Both the position numbers and the translations under genes were made by a program. The notes under the pieces were generated by a model. It had not been told where the DNA came from. It ran no database searches and was given only the letters and a program-made list of their open reading frames with translations. From assembly GCF_029945885.1 (NCBI RefSeq), contig NZ_JAQSDK010000028.1:112204-176203 (forward strand): 64,000 nucleotides of DNA. Direction: 5' to 3'. Positions 24,544 through 33,069 of this stretch are shown piece by piece (the stretch's first letter is position 1; every line of letters begins with the position of its first letter). The stretch comes from Brevundimonas sp. (GTDB lineage Bacteria; Pseudomonadota; Alphaproteobacteria; Caulobacterales; Caulobacteraceae).

Positions 24544-25518
24544 GTGTTCACCCGGAATGGCAAGTCCGCCCCGCCCCAGTTGAAGCGTCTCGTCCCGCTC
24601 CTTGTCAGCGCGCCGGCGGCGATATTGTTGCTCCTCGCCGTGGCGGGGCTGAGCGGCATCGGTCATCGCTGGGTCGATCTGCTGGCCCAGTTCGTGGCCC
24701 CGGCCTTCATCATCGCGACAAGCCTCATCGTTCCGGGCCTGCTGCTGCGCCGGTTTCGGGTCGCGGCCGTCTATGCCGTCGCCGCCCTGTCGCTGCTGAT
24801 CGCCGCCTGGCCGCAATGGCGGGGGTCGGACACCCTTCCCCGCCCCGGTGCGCCGCTGGTCCGGCTGTATTCCGCCAATCTGTGGGCGGGGAACACCGAG
24901 GTCGACGCCATCGCCCGTTCGATCGCCGCCGCCGACGCCGACATCATCATCCTGATCGAGCTCGGCGATGCGCCCGCCGCCCGGCTGGACACGGTGCTGG
25001 CCGGCTATCCCCACCGGGTGGTGACGCCCCGGCTCGACCGGTCCGGCGGAGCCGCGCGGTCGGTGATCGCCGCCCGCTACCCGTTGACCGCCATCGCCGA
25101 TGTCGCCGACGGCCTGCAGGACGTCGCCGCCGTGGTCCGCACGCCACTGGGCCCTGTCAATGTGGTCGGGGTTCACCTGACCCGGCCCTGGCCCTTCCAG
25201 TACCAGTGGGGCCAGATCAGCCAGGTCCAGGCCCTGGCCGGGGTTCGCGCCGGACTGACGGGTCCGGTGATCGTCGCGGGGGATTTCAACAGCGTCTCGA
25301 CCGCCCGGATCGGCCGTCAGGTGCAGGCAGAGGCCGGGCTGGTCCCGGCCCCGGGCTGGCCCGGCACCTGGCCGTCGGCCGTCCCGGCCGCCGTGGGCCT
25401 GACCATCGACCAGGTCTATCGCTCGCCGGACCTGGCCTTCACCCGCCGCAGCCTGGGTCGCCGCACGGGGTCGGACCACCGGCCGGTGATCACCGAATTC
25501 ACCCTGGCGGCTTACTGA
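24544..25518 (+). CDS. membrane-anchored endonuclease/exonuclease/phosphatase family protein
   Basis: About 324 aa: three N-terminal membrane helices (to about residue 95) followed by a catalytic EEP domain. Motifs are YSANLWAGN (Asn metal-site strand), ILIELGD (Glu), VAGDFNSVS (Asp/Asn) and GSDHRPVITEF (final Asp-His). The domain probably faces the periplasm and cleaves a phosphodiester, but the substrate is unknown. The start is uncertain: GTG 24544 or TTG 24580, as no ATG is available after the divergent DUF4112 start. Its 3' end overlaps the cca gene by 20 bases. Confidence 0.8.
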   Translation: MFTRNGKSAPPQLKRLVPLLVSAPAAILLLLAVAGLSGIGHRWVDLLAQFVAPAFIIATSLIVPGLLLRRFRVAAVYAVAALSLLIAAWPQWRGSDTLPRPGAPLVRLYSANLWAGNTEVDAIARSIAAADADIIILIELGDAPAARLDTVLAGYPHRVVTPRLDRSGGAARSVIAARYPLTAIADVADGLQDVAAVVRTPLGPVNVVGVHLTRPWPFQYQWGQISQVQALAGVRAGLTGPVIVAGDFNSVSTARIGRQVQAEAGLVPAPGWPGTWPSAVPAAVGLTIDQVYRSPDLAFTRRSLGRRTGSDHRPVITEFTLAAY

Positions 25519-26731
25519 CCGCCGGATCCACCAGGGCCCGCAACCGCGCCTCATGGCCCCCGGCGGGAAAGTCGTCGGCGATCCACCCGGCCTCGAACGC
25601 CTTCAGCAGTCGCCCGGTCTCCGGCCCGGGGGCGACGCCCAGTCGGGCCAGATCGCGCCCACCGACCGGCAGGGCCGGCACGGTCCAGCCGGCGATCAAC
25701 GCTTCCAGGCGGTCGAGATCGGCGGACGATCCGCCCCCCTCCGCCCGGTGGCGCATCAGCCCATCCCGCACCGCCTGTCCCCCCAGCCGGTAAACCGCCG
25801 CCCGCGCCGTCCGCTCACTCATCTCCGGCCGGACCGCCGCCGCGGCCACTGCAGCCGCCACCAGCCGGTCCCGGACGGAATTCGACAAACGCAGGCGCAC
25901 CGACAGGGCCCGCAGACCGTCCGGATCCGCCGGCACCAGCCCCGCCAGCCGCAGCACGGGATCGGGAGTCAGGTCACACAGCCGCCGGAACACCGCCCCG
26001 GCCTCCGCCTCGGGCAGGACCTGCGCCAGCACGCCTGTCTCGTCCATGGCCGCCACGGCACGCCGAGGGTCAGGGGCCGTCAGCAGTTTCATCAGCTCCT
26101 TCGACACCCGCTCGGCCGACAGGCGCGACAGGCCGTCAGCCTCGGCCGCGCAGGCGGCCATCGCCGCCGCGTCCGGTGCCTCCCGGCCGTACCAGGCATA
26201 GAAGCGGAAGAAGCGCAGGATCCGCAGATAGTCCTCGCGGATGCGCGTCACCGGGTCGCCGACGAAGATGACCCGTCCGGCCAGGGCGTCCGCGACCCCC
26301 TCGCCCGTGGGATCGTAGATCCGCCCCGTCAGGTCCGCGTACAGGGCGTTCAGCCGGAAATCGCGCCGCGCCGCATCCTCGCTCCAGTCGTCGGTGAAGG
26401 CGACGGTGGCGTTGCGCCCGTCCGTGGTGACATCCCGGCGCAGGGTGGTGATCTCATAGGGCCTGTGTCCGGACACCGCCGTCACCGTGCCGTGGGCCAG
26501 CCCCGTCGGCACCGCCTTGAGTCCCGCCTTGCGGATCGCCGCAAAGGCCGCCTCCGGCTCCAGGGTCGTGGCGATATCGATGTCATCGACCGCCTGTCCG
26601 CGCAGGGCATTGCGTACACTGCCGCCGACGAACCGGGCGCAGTCGGACCCGCCCGCCGCCTCCAGCGCCGCGAACACGGCCCGGGTCGCGGCACTGGTCA
26701 GCCAGTCCTGGTCACCCAGCCGTGCGGTCAT
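25499..26731 (-). CDS. cca: CCA tRNA nucleotidyltransferase / poly(A) polymerase family protein
   Basis: Class II nucleotidyltransferase (410 aa) that adds or repairs the 3' CCA end of tRNA, or polyadenylates RNA. The catalytic signature FVGGSVRNALRG followed by DDIDIATTLEPE carries the GG and DxD residues, and RRDFRLNALYAD matches the conserved RRDFTxNA motif. The helical C-terminal body is present. It ends a three-gene operon DUF1285-NUDIX-cca with ATGA overlaps at both junctions. CCA-adding versus poly(A) activity cannot be separated by eye. Confidence 0.9.
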   Translation of the reverse strand: MTARLGDQDWLTSAATRAVFAALEAAGGSDCARFVGGSVRNALRGQAVDDIDIATTLEPEAAFAAIRKAGLKAVPTGLAHGTVTAVSGHRPYEITTLRRDVTTDGRNATVAFTDDWSEDAARRDFRLNALYADLTGRIYDPTGEGVADALAGRVIFVGDPVTRIREDYLRILRFFRFYAWYGREAPDAAAMAACAAEADGLSRLSAERVSKELMKLLTAPDPRRAVAAMDETGVLAQVLPEAEAGAVFRRLCDLTPDPVLRLAGLVPADPDGLRALSVRLRLSNSVRDRLVAAAVAAAAVRPEMSERTARAAVYRLGGQAVRDGLMRHRAEGGGSSADLDRLEALIAGWTVPALPVGGRDLARLGVAPGPETGRLLKAFEAGWIADDFPAGGHEARLRALVDPAVSKPPG

Positions 26732-27390
26732 GCGGCGTCCTCCGCCGTCGCCACCGCGGGCTCCGGCTCATTCCCGTACAGCCGGGTGCGCAGGGCGCGG
26801 ACGATCCCGGCCGTCACCCCCCAGATATAGCGTTCCTCCCACGGCATGGCCCAGAACCAGCGTCGCGGCTCACCCTCGCGATCATAGAAGTCCTGACGAT
26901 GGTTCAGCCGGTTCATCAGAAAGTCCCACGGCACCTCGAACAGTTCGGCCACCTCGTCCGGGGCGGCCTTTACCTCGGGCGGGACGTTCAGCCAGCCGAC
27001 CACCGGCGTGACCAGAAAGCCGGTGCCGGTCTCATAGGCGTCCCCGAGGCCCAGCACCTCGACCCTGTCCGGGACCAGGGCCACCTCCTCCCAGGCTTCG
27101 CGCAGGGCGGCTACAGCGGCCGTCTCGCCGGCATCCAGCCGCCCGCCGGGAAAGGCGATCTGCCCCGGATGGCTGGCCAGCTGGTCCGAGCGACGCGTCA
27201 GCAACACCGTGGCCCCGTCAGGGCGGGCAATCACCGGCACCAGAACGGCTGCCAGCTTCAGCGTGCGCGCCGGCCGGTTCTCTTGCGGATTCAGGTCGAA
27301 GTCCGACCGACCCGCCGTGCGGTCCGGCTGCCAGCCCGCGACCGGCTCCAGCCGCGCCGTCAGCCGCTGTTTCAGCGAGGACAGGCTCAT
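26728..27390 (-). CDS. NUDIX hydrolase, probable CoA pyrophosphatase
   Basis: A 220-aa NUDIX enzyme with the UPF0035/CoA-pyrophosphatase signature SHPGQIAFPGGRLD directly before the NUDIX helix GETAAVAALREAWEEV. It would hydrolyse CoA or its oxidised derivatives to phosphopantetheine and adenosine 3',5'-bisphosphate. The glycine that normally follows EE in the NUDIX box is absent (EEVALV), a common variation. Its start overlaps the DUF1285 stop by 4 bases and its stop overlaps the cca start. Confidence 0.9.
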   Translation of the reverse strand: MSLSSLKQRLTARLEPVAGWQPDRTAGRSDFDLNPQENRPARTLKLAAVLVPVIARPDGATVLLTRRSDQLASHPGQIAFPGGRLDAGETAAVAALREAWEEVALVPDRVEVLGLGDAYETGTGFLVTPVVGWLNVPPEVKAAPDEVAELFEVPWDFLMNRLNHRQDFYDREGEPRRWFWAMPWEERYIWGVTAGIVRALRTRLYGNEPEPAVATAEDAA

Positions 27391-27956
27391 TCGACCCCCG
27401 CCCCCACCGGTCCCAGCGCAAAGCTCTCGCCGTCGCTGCGCACCACCAGTCGACCGGCCTCGACCGTCGCCGTCTCGACCAGCTCATAGAAGATCGACCG
27501 TACGATCCGGGCCCACAGGTCGCCACGGACATGGATGCGCGGGGCGGGCTCGCCGGTCACCGGATCGGTCTCGACCACGATCGGATGACCGGCCCCGGCC
27601 TCGACCGCGTCGCCGACGTCGGTGGTGAACACCATCCGGCCGCCGACATGCTCCAGCGTCACCGCCCGGAACGGCAGGTCCTCGACCGTGATCTTCAGCT
27701 TCTCGGCCGGGGTGACCAGATGATAGCCGTCCGGGTCCTTGCGCAGCACCGTCGAGAACAGCCGCACCAGCTCGGCTCGGCCGATCGGCGCGCCCTCATG
27801 CATCCACACGCCGTCGGCGCGGATGATGATGTCGATGTCGCCGCAATGCTCCGGGTGCCACAGATGCACCGGCGGCAGTCCGCGCCCCGGTGCCTGTTTC
27901 GCGGCCCCGGCCACGGCGGCCAGACCTCCGGTCTCTGTCTTCGGGCGTTCGCTCAT
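27387..27956 (-). CDS. DUF1285 domain-containing protein
   Basis: A 189-aa cytoplasmic protein of the DUF1285 family: HLWHPEHCGDIDIIIRADGVW, GAPIGRAELVRLFSTVLR and a C-terminal VRSIFYELVE segment are characteristic. Structures are known for the family, but function is not. It is first in the operon with the NUDIX hydrolase and cca, an arrangement conserved in many alphaproteobacteria. The ATG at 27956 is followed by a hydrophilic, non-conserved leader of about 25 aa. Confidence 0.88.
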   Translation of the reverse strand: MSERPKTETGGLAAVAGAAKQAPGRGLPPVHLWHPEHCGDIDIIIRADGVWMHEGAPIGRAELVRLFSTVLRKDPDGYHLVTPAEKLKITVEDLPFRAVTLEHVGGRMVFTTDVGDAVEAGAGHPIVVETDPVTGEPAPRIHVRGDLWARIVRSIFYELVETATVEAGRLVVRSDGESFALGPVGAGVE

Positions 27957-27997
27957 GACCCAGACTTAGGCGCGCCCGGCCTCGCGGAAAAGGCGTC

Positions 27998-28492
27998 TCA
28001 GCCGATCGGCCGCACCGGACCGCTCACCGACGCGGTCGCCAGCGGCAGCCACAGCAGCCGTCGCCGGTCGACAGGGCCCGGCAGGTCGACGTCCGGTGAC
28101 GGGCCGAAACCGAAGCGCGAGAAATAGGGCGAATCCCCGACCAGCAGCACGCCCGACGCCCCCGAGGCCCGGGCATGATCGACACAGGCGGCGACCAGAT
28201 CGCCCCCCAGGCCGGCGCGACGGCTGCCCGCCTCGACGGCAATCGGCCCCAGGAACAGGGCCGCTGTCTCGCCGATACGGATCGGCCACAGCCGCACCGC
28301 GCCGATGATCCGGTTGTCCTCGCGGGCAACGAACCCGGCCTCCGCCACGGTCTGTTCGCGCAGCCGTTCAGCCGTCTTGGCGAACCGGCCCGGGCCGAAG
28401 GCCGCCAGCACCACGGCCTCGACCGCCGCGGCGTCGGCGGCGGTTTCGGCGTCGATGCGCACGGTCGGATCAAGGGCGGCGGAATGGGTCAT
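27998..28492 (-). CDS. GNAT family N-acetyltransferase
   Basis: A 164-aa acetyl-CoA-dependent acyltransferase of the YhbS-like GNAT branch. Acetyl-CoA-binding motif A is EAGSRRAGLGGDLVAACVDH and the family end motif is YFSRFGFGP. I use ATG 28492 (MTHSAALD); the longer frame to 28624 has an Arg/Pro-rich non-family start. The acceptor substrate is unknown. It lies upstream of the DUF1285 operon by 41 bases and may be cotranscribed. Confidence 0.85.
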   Translation of the reverse strand: MTHSAALDPTVRIDAETAADAAAVEAVVLAAFGPGRFAKTAERLREQTVAEAGFVAREDNRIIGAVRLWPIRIGETAALFLGPIAVEAGSRRAGLGGDLVAACVDHARASGASGVLLVGDSPYFSRFGFGPSPDVDLPGPVDRRRLLWLPLATASVSGPVRPIG

Positions 28493-28526
28493 GGGCGGGC
28501 GCTGATAGGGCCGTGGCCCGACCAGA

Positions 28527-29300
28527 TCAACCGGCTTTGGAGAAATCCGGGGCCCGCTTCTGGCTGAAGGCCATGAAGGCCTCCATCGCCTCGGGGCTGC
28601 GCATCTGGCTTCCGAAGGCTTCACCCTCGCGCTGCATCAGGGCCCACAGATGTTCGGCGTCGCGCATCAACTGCTTGGTCTTGCGGATCGAATTGGGCGC
28701 GCGCAGCGCCAGCTTGGCGGCCAGATCCTGCGCGGTGGCCTCGACCTGGTCCGCGGGAACGGCCCGGTTGGCCAGGCCCCAGGCCAGGGCGGTGCGCCCA
28801 TCGATAGCCTCGCCGAGGGCGAACATTTCGAAGGCTCGTTGATGGCCGATCAGCGCCGGCAGCAACAGCGATGACGCCGCCTCCGGGGCCAGGGCCAGGT
28901 TGATGAACGGAGCCGACAACAGGGCGTCCTCGGCCACCACCACCATGTCGCAATGCAGCAGCAGGGTCAGGCCGATACCGACCGCGCGACCGCGCACCGC
29001 CGCCACCGCCGGCTTGTCCAGATCGGCCAGCGCCTTCAGAAAACGAAACACCGGCATGTCGGCAGCCTGCGCGCCCTGCGAGCCCAGGGCGATGAAGTCG
29101 GCGATGTCATTGCCGGCCGAGAAACTGTCGCCCTCGCCCCGGAACTGCAGCACCCGTACCGTGTCGTCGGTCCGCGCCCGCTCGGTCGCCTCGGCCAGGG
29201 CCGAATACATCGCCTGGGTGATGGCGTTCTTCTTGCCGGGCCGGGCCAGGGTGATGGTCAGGATGCCGCCGTCGAGGGTGGTCAGGATATGATCGGTCAC
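28527..29300 (-). CDS. enoyl-CoA hydratase/isomerase family protein
   Basis: A 257-aa crotonase-fold enzyme of fatty-acid or related acyl-CoA metabolism. The oxyanion-hole segments are seen in FSAGNDIADF and GRAVGIGLTLLLHCDMV; the segment INLALAPEAASSLLLP has Glu near the usual catalytic position, as in delta3-enoyl-CoA isomerases. The start is GTG 29300, two bases from the upstream gene's stop codon, so the two are coupled. A longer in-frame start would overlap that gene. Exact reaction not settled. Confidence 0.88.
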   Translation of the reverse strand: MTDHILTTLDGGILTITLARPGKKNAITQAMYSALAEATERARTDDTVRVLQFRGEGDSFSAGNDIADFIALGSQGAQAADMPVFRFLKALADLDKPAVAAVRGRAVGIGLTLLLHCDMVVVAEDALLSAPFINLALAPEAASSLLLPALIGHQRAFEMFALGEAIDGRTALAWGLANRAVPADQVEATAQDLAAKLALRAPNSIRKTKQLMRDAEHLWALMQREGEAFGSQMRSPEAMEAFMAFSQKRAPDFSKAG

Positions 29301-29301
29301 G

Positions 29302-30390
29302 TCAGGTCTCGCTGCTTGAGGTCGTTGTCCACCAGTCCACGCCATCGGCGTCCCGGGCAACCTGTGCCCGGCCATGACGAACCAGATAGTTCAGATGCGC
29401 CAGGCTTTCGCCGGTCGCCATGCCCAGCAGACTGTCGTCGATGGAGCGGGCGAACAGGGCGGAAAACACGTCCACGGCGCGGCAGGGCGTCGCCAGGGTC
29501 CGCGACAGTCGCGTCAGCCCGGTCTCGTGGCCACGGATCAGGGCATCCAGCCGGGTCTGAACCCCGGTAAAGGGTTCGCCATGCGACGGCAGAACCAGCG
29601 TCGTTTCAGGAAAGACCGTCTTCATCCGCTGCAGCGACGCCAGCCAGTCCCCCAGCGGATCGGCGGCCGGCTCGGTCGGCCAGACGGCAACGATCGACGA
29701 GATGCGCGGCAGGATCTGGTCCCCGCCCAGCAGCACATCGTCGGCCTCCCGCCACAGACAGGCGTGTTCCGGGCTGTGCCCCTCACCGATCACCACCCGC
29801 CAGGCCCCGTCGCCGATGGTCAGGACCTCGCCCTCGACCATACGGGTAAAGGCCGTCGGCAGCGGGCGCACCCCCTTGCCGAAACCACCGAAATGCTTGC
29901 GGTAGCCGGCGATCTGATCGGCGTTCCAGCCGGCGGCACGATAGAAGGTCGCACCGTCTTCAGGGGCGGGCTGGCCGGTGTCGGCGATCAACATCCGCGC
30001 CATCACATATTCCAGCCGCGTCATCAGCAGCGGGACCGCGAACCGCTCGCACAGCCAGCCGGCCAGGCCGATATGGTCCGGATGCATGTGGGTGCAGATC
30101 ACCCGCCTGACCGGTCGTCCGCCCAGCGGCCCGGCCAGGGCGGCCTCCCAGGCGGCGATCGAAGCCGGCGTGTTCAGCCCGGTATCCACCAGGGTCCAAC
30201 CCTCGCCGTCCTCCAGCGCATAGACGTTGATGTGGTTCAGCGACATCGGCAGCGGCAGGCGCAGCCACAGGACCCCGGGGGCCACGGTGACGGCCTCGCC
30301 GACTCCGGGCGGAGTCGGGAAGGGATAGGTCAGGCCCCGGTTGCCGCCCGGTGACTGCCGCTCGTCCGGGAGGACCACGCCGTCCGCCAA
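29302..30390 (-). CDS. MBL-fold metallo-hydrolase
   Basis: Binuclear-metal hydrolase of the metallo-beta-lactamase superfamily (362 aa). The metal motif THMHPDHIGLAGW (HxHxDH), GEGHSPEHACLW and HGEPF are present, and the last ~90 aa form a winged-helix-like region seen in lactonase/LACTB2-type relatives. No ATG fits; TTG 30390 has a perfect AGGAG 7 bases upstream and starts just before the conserved part. It precedes the enoyl-CoA hydratase by one base. Acyl thioester or lactone hydrolysis is plausible but unproven. Confidence 0.85.
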   Translation of the reverse strand: MADGVVLPDERQSPGGNRGLTYPFPTPPGVGEAVTVAPGVLWLRLPLPMSLNHINVYALEDGEGWTLVDTGLNTPASIAAWEAALAGPLGGRPVRRVICTHMHPDHIGLAGWLCERFAVPLLMTRLEYVMARMLIADTGQPAPEDGATFYRAAGWNADQIAGYRKHFGGFGKGVRPLPTAFTRMVEGEVLTIGDGAWRVVIGEGHSPEHACLWREADDVLLGGDQILPRISSIVAVWPTEPAADPLGDWLASLQRMKTVFPETTLVLPSHGEPFTGVQTRLDALIRGHETGLTRLSRTLATPCRAVDVFSALFARSIDDSLLGMATGESLAHLNYLVRHGRAQVARDADGVDWWTTTSSSET

Positions 30391-30521
30391 TGAAAGTCTC
30401 CTTTGAAAACGGTGACACCATGCCTCGCCCGGCCCACGGGGTCCATAGCCGTCCGCCCCGGGCCCGCCACCACGGCCCCGGGAGCGTGTCTGGCGGGCCG
30501 GACTGGCCCCGCCCCCGGTCA

Positions 30522-30540
30522 TCCCGCGTTCATCGCGGGA
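30522..30540. repeat. inverted repeat in divergent promoter region
   Basis: Perfect 7-bp inverted repeat TCCCGCG/CGCGGGA with a 5-base spacer, in the 236-base gap between the divergent MBL hydrolase and triplicate-repeat protein genes. It resembles the short GC-rich palindromes scattered in this genome and could be an operator or a repeat fragment. Confidence 0.4.
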
Positions 30541-30626
30541 CCACAGACTGGTCATCTCCCTGCCTTGACCGCGCCGCCCCCGGACGCCAAGGCTGCGGGT
30601 CTACACGTTTCTTCGAGGAGTATCCG

Positions 30627-31613
30627 GTGTCCAAGATTCCTTTCATCGCCGTTATCGGGGGCGTGTTCGCCCTGTCACTGGCGACGGTCCCGCCGGCAGC
30701 CGCCCAGTCGGCCGGGGACCAGGCGACTGACCCCACCTTCCAGCCGGAAGCTCCCGCCGAAGACAATTCCCGCCGTCGCCTCGGCCGTCACGAGCGTCCG
30801 CGCGCCGCGCCGCGCCCGACCCAGCCGGCCGCGCCGAAACCGGAAGAACTGGTCGCCAGCGCCCAGGTCATCGCCACCTCGGCCGGCGTCGCCTGCCAGG
30901 TCACCGAGGCCTCCGAACTCGGTCTGACCGCCGCCCAGGAAGCCGCCTATGAGGCCGCCTGCGCCACCGGCCCGGGCTATATCCTGATCGCCTCGACCCC
31001 GCCCCAGGCCATCGACTGCGTGCTGCTGTCCGGCCAGGCCGACATCGTCCGTGCCGCCGATCCCGCCGCTGACGTCGGTCAGCAATGCGTTCTGCCGGCC
31101 AACCAGAATGTCGTCGCCGTCGTCCAGGCCTATGCCACCGAGGCCGGCCTCGACTGCACGGTCGACCAGGCCTCGGCCATCGGCAAGACCGACGACGATC
31201 ACCTGTTGTATGAGGTCGGCTGCCAGAGCCAGGACGGCTACTGGCTCGAGAAGACCCCGACCGGCTGGACCACCACCGCCTGCTGGGAGCTGCTCGGTCG
31301 CCGCACCACCTGCCGCTTCACCTCGGCCGAAACCTCCTACGGGGCCTGGAAGGCCGTTCTGGCCGGCACCCCCGCCGCCGCCTGTGACGTCCGCCAGACC
31401 CGGGTGATGGGCAAGGATTCCGCCGGCCTGACCATCTATGAAATCAAATGCGCGTCCGGCGACGGCTACCTGGCCCGCGTCAGCGCCGACCGTCACGCCC
31501 AGCGCATTCACACCTGCGCCGAGGCCGTCAACATCGGCGGTGGCTGCCAGATCGGCGTGGCCCCGGCCGCGACGACCGAGGACGCCCCTGCGGCTGCGGC
31601 CCCGACCACGTAA
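30627..31613 (+). CDS. secreted protein with three Cys-rich repeats
   Basis: A 328-aa exported protein of no family I know. A signal peptide (to about VPPAAAQ, residue 31) is followed by an Arg/Pro-rich linker (RRRLGRHERPRAAPRP). Three homologous units begin near residues 88, 176 and 252, each with the pattern C-x-V ... G ... YE-x2-C-x4-GY ... C, so each could form a disulfide-stabilised small domain. The C-terminus is Ala/Pro/Thr-rich. GTG 30627 has GAGGAG 6 bases upstream. It is divergent from the MBL gene and precedes xth. Confidence 0.75.
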   Translation: MSKIPFIAVIGGVFALSLATVPPAAAQSAGDQATDPTFQPEAPAEDNSRRRLGRHERPRAAPRPTQPAAPKPEELVASAQVIATSAGVACQVTEASELGLTAAQEAAYEAACATGPGYILIASTPPQAIDCVLLSGQADIVRAADPAADVGQQCVLPANQNVVAVVQAYATEAGLDCTVDQASAIGKTDDDHLLYEVGCQSQDGYWLEKTPTGWTTTACWELLGRRTTCRFTSAETSYGAWKAVLAGTPAAACDVRQTRVMGKDSAGLTIYEIKCASGDGYLARVSADRHAQRIHTCAEAVNIGGGCQIGVAPAATTEDAPAAAAPTT

Positions 31614-31687
31614 AAAGTACGACCCGGGCCGGTCCGGCAGGCGCACGTGCCTTGCCGGACCGGCCGACGCCGCCTAGCGTCCCGGCC

Positions 31688-32467
31688 ATGCGCATCGCCA
31701 CCTGGAACGTCAATTCCGTCAACGCCCGCCTGCCCACCGTGCTGGAATGGCTCGAGGCGGCCAAACCCGACGTCGCCTGCCTGCAGGAAATCAAATGCGT
31801 CGACGAGAAATTCCCGCGCGAGGCCTTTGAAAGCCTCGGCTACAACGTCGAGACCCACGGGCAGAAATCCTACAACGGCGTCGCCCTGCTCTCGAAATAT
31901 CCGCTGTCCGACATCCGCCGTGGCCTGCCCGGTGATGATCGTGACGAACAGGCTCGCTATATCGAAGCGCTCGTCGAATCGCCCCGTCCCGTGCGCGTCG
32001 GGGCCATCTACCTGCCCAACGGTAATCCGCTTGGCACGGAGAAATTCACCTACAAACTGGCCTGGTTCGCCCGGCTCCAGGCCCATGCCCGCGAGCTGCT
32101 GAAGCTCGAGGAATCCCTGGCCCTCTGCGGCGACTACAACGTCATCCCCACGCCCGCGGATGCCCGCAACCCCGAGGCCTGGACCGATGACGCCCTGTTC
32201 CAGCCCGAGAGTCGCGCCGCCCTGCGCGCGCTGAAATTCCTCGGCCTGTCCGACGCCCACGATCTGGGCAACGAGCCGGCCGGCACCTACAGCTTCTGGG
32301 ACTACCAGGCCGGGGCCTGGCAGCGCGACCACGGCATCCGCATCGATTTTGCCCTGCTGTCGCCCCAGGCCGCCGACCGCTTCCGCGGCATCGAGACCCA
32401 TCGCGAGGCCCGCGACATGGACAAGCCCAGCGACCACGTCCCGGTAGTGGTCGAGCTGGAGGACTGA
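31688..32467 (+). CDS. xth: exodeoxyribonuclease III
   Basis: AP endonuclease/3'-5' exonuclease of base-excision repair (259 aa). All family motifs are visible: MRIATWNVNSVNARLP, ACLQEIKC (metal-binding Glu), GAIYLPNGN, CGDYNVIPT (catalytic Asp/Asn), YSFWDYQAGAWQRDHGIRID and the final KPSDHVPVV with catalytic Asp-His. The ATG at 31688 gives the usual N-terminus. A hypothetical membrane protein gene follows after 3 bases and is probably cotranscribed. Confidence 0.95.
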   Translation: MRIATWNVNSVNARLPTVLEWLEAAKPDVACLQEIKCVDEKFPREAFESLGYNVETHGQKSYNGVALLSKYPLSDIRRGLPGDDRDEQARYIEALVESPRPVRVGAIYLPNGNPLGTEKFTYKLAWFARLQAHARELLKLEESLALCGDYNVIPTPADARNPEAWTDDALFQPESRAALRALKFLGLSDAHDLGNEPAGTYSFWDYQAGAWQRDHGIRIDFALLSPQAADRFRGIETHREARDMDKPSDHVPVVVELED

Positions 32468-32470
32468 GCC

Positions 32471-32986
32471 GTGGCCGATACGCTCCGGATCATCCTGCTG
32501 CTCGCCCTGGCCACGGCGGCCCTGACCACCGGCGTCCTGGCCCTGGCCTGGTGGATGGAGCCAGGCCGCCGCCTCGCCCGGGCCCTGCTCAAATCGCTCG
32601 GAGTCGTGCCCGAGGCCGAGGCCCTGTCGCCCGGCGAGGGCCGCGCCGCCGGCCTGGATTTCGACGGGGCCCAGATCGCTGTGCTGTGGAATCGCGGGGC
32701 CGATGGCCTGGTCTATGGTTTCGAGGAGATCGAGGGCGGCGAGGTCATCGTCGACGGCCATGTCGTGGCCCGTATCCGCCGCGGCGAAGTGCGCAAGACG
32801 CTGGACGTGATGGCCCCCGATGCCGAGACCGTTGTGCTGCGCCTGCTGTTTTCCGACGCCCGCAACCCCGAGTTCGAACTGTCGCTGTGGAACGCCACCC
32901 TGGCGGTCCAGACCGGCTCCCCGGCCGAGGCCATGCGGCTGGGCCGGCGCTGGCTGTCGCATCTGGATGCCCTGCTGAAGGCCTGA
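32471..32986 (+). CDS. hypothetical membrane-anchored protein
   Basis: Unrecognised 171-aa protein with one N-terminal transmembrane segment (about residues 6-29) and a soluble, probably cytoplasmic domain containing GLDFDGAQIAVLWNRGADGL and alternating beta-strand-like stretches. It starts at GTG 32471, 3 bases after the xth stop codon, so it is coupled to the repair gene. No motif points to an activity, and link to DNA repair is only by position. Confidence 0.65.
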   Translation: MADTLRIILLLALATAALTTGVLALAWWMEPGRRLARALLKSLGVVPEAEALSPGEGRAAGLDFDGAQIAVLWNRGADGLVYGFEEIEGGEVIVDGHVVARIRRGEVRKTLDVMAPDAETVVLRLLFSDARNPEFELSLWNATLAVQTGSPAEAMRLGRRWLSHLDALLKA

Positions 32987-33069
32987 TCGGACACACGGCC
33001 CTTCCGGTCCGGACGCCGGGGCGCTAGAACCCCGCATCCCGTTCGTCCCGAGTTCCTGAGGAGCCCGCC

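Noticed and set aside
33041..33055. Second GTTC-N7-GTTC word before the 33070 gene
   Set aside because: It fits the bare SOS consensus, but the spacer GTCCCGA is GC-rich and the word overlaps the ribosome-binding region. One or two such words are expected by chance in 64 kb on two strands.
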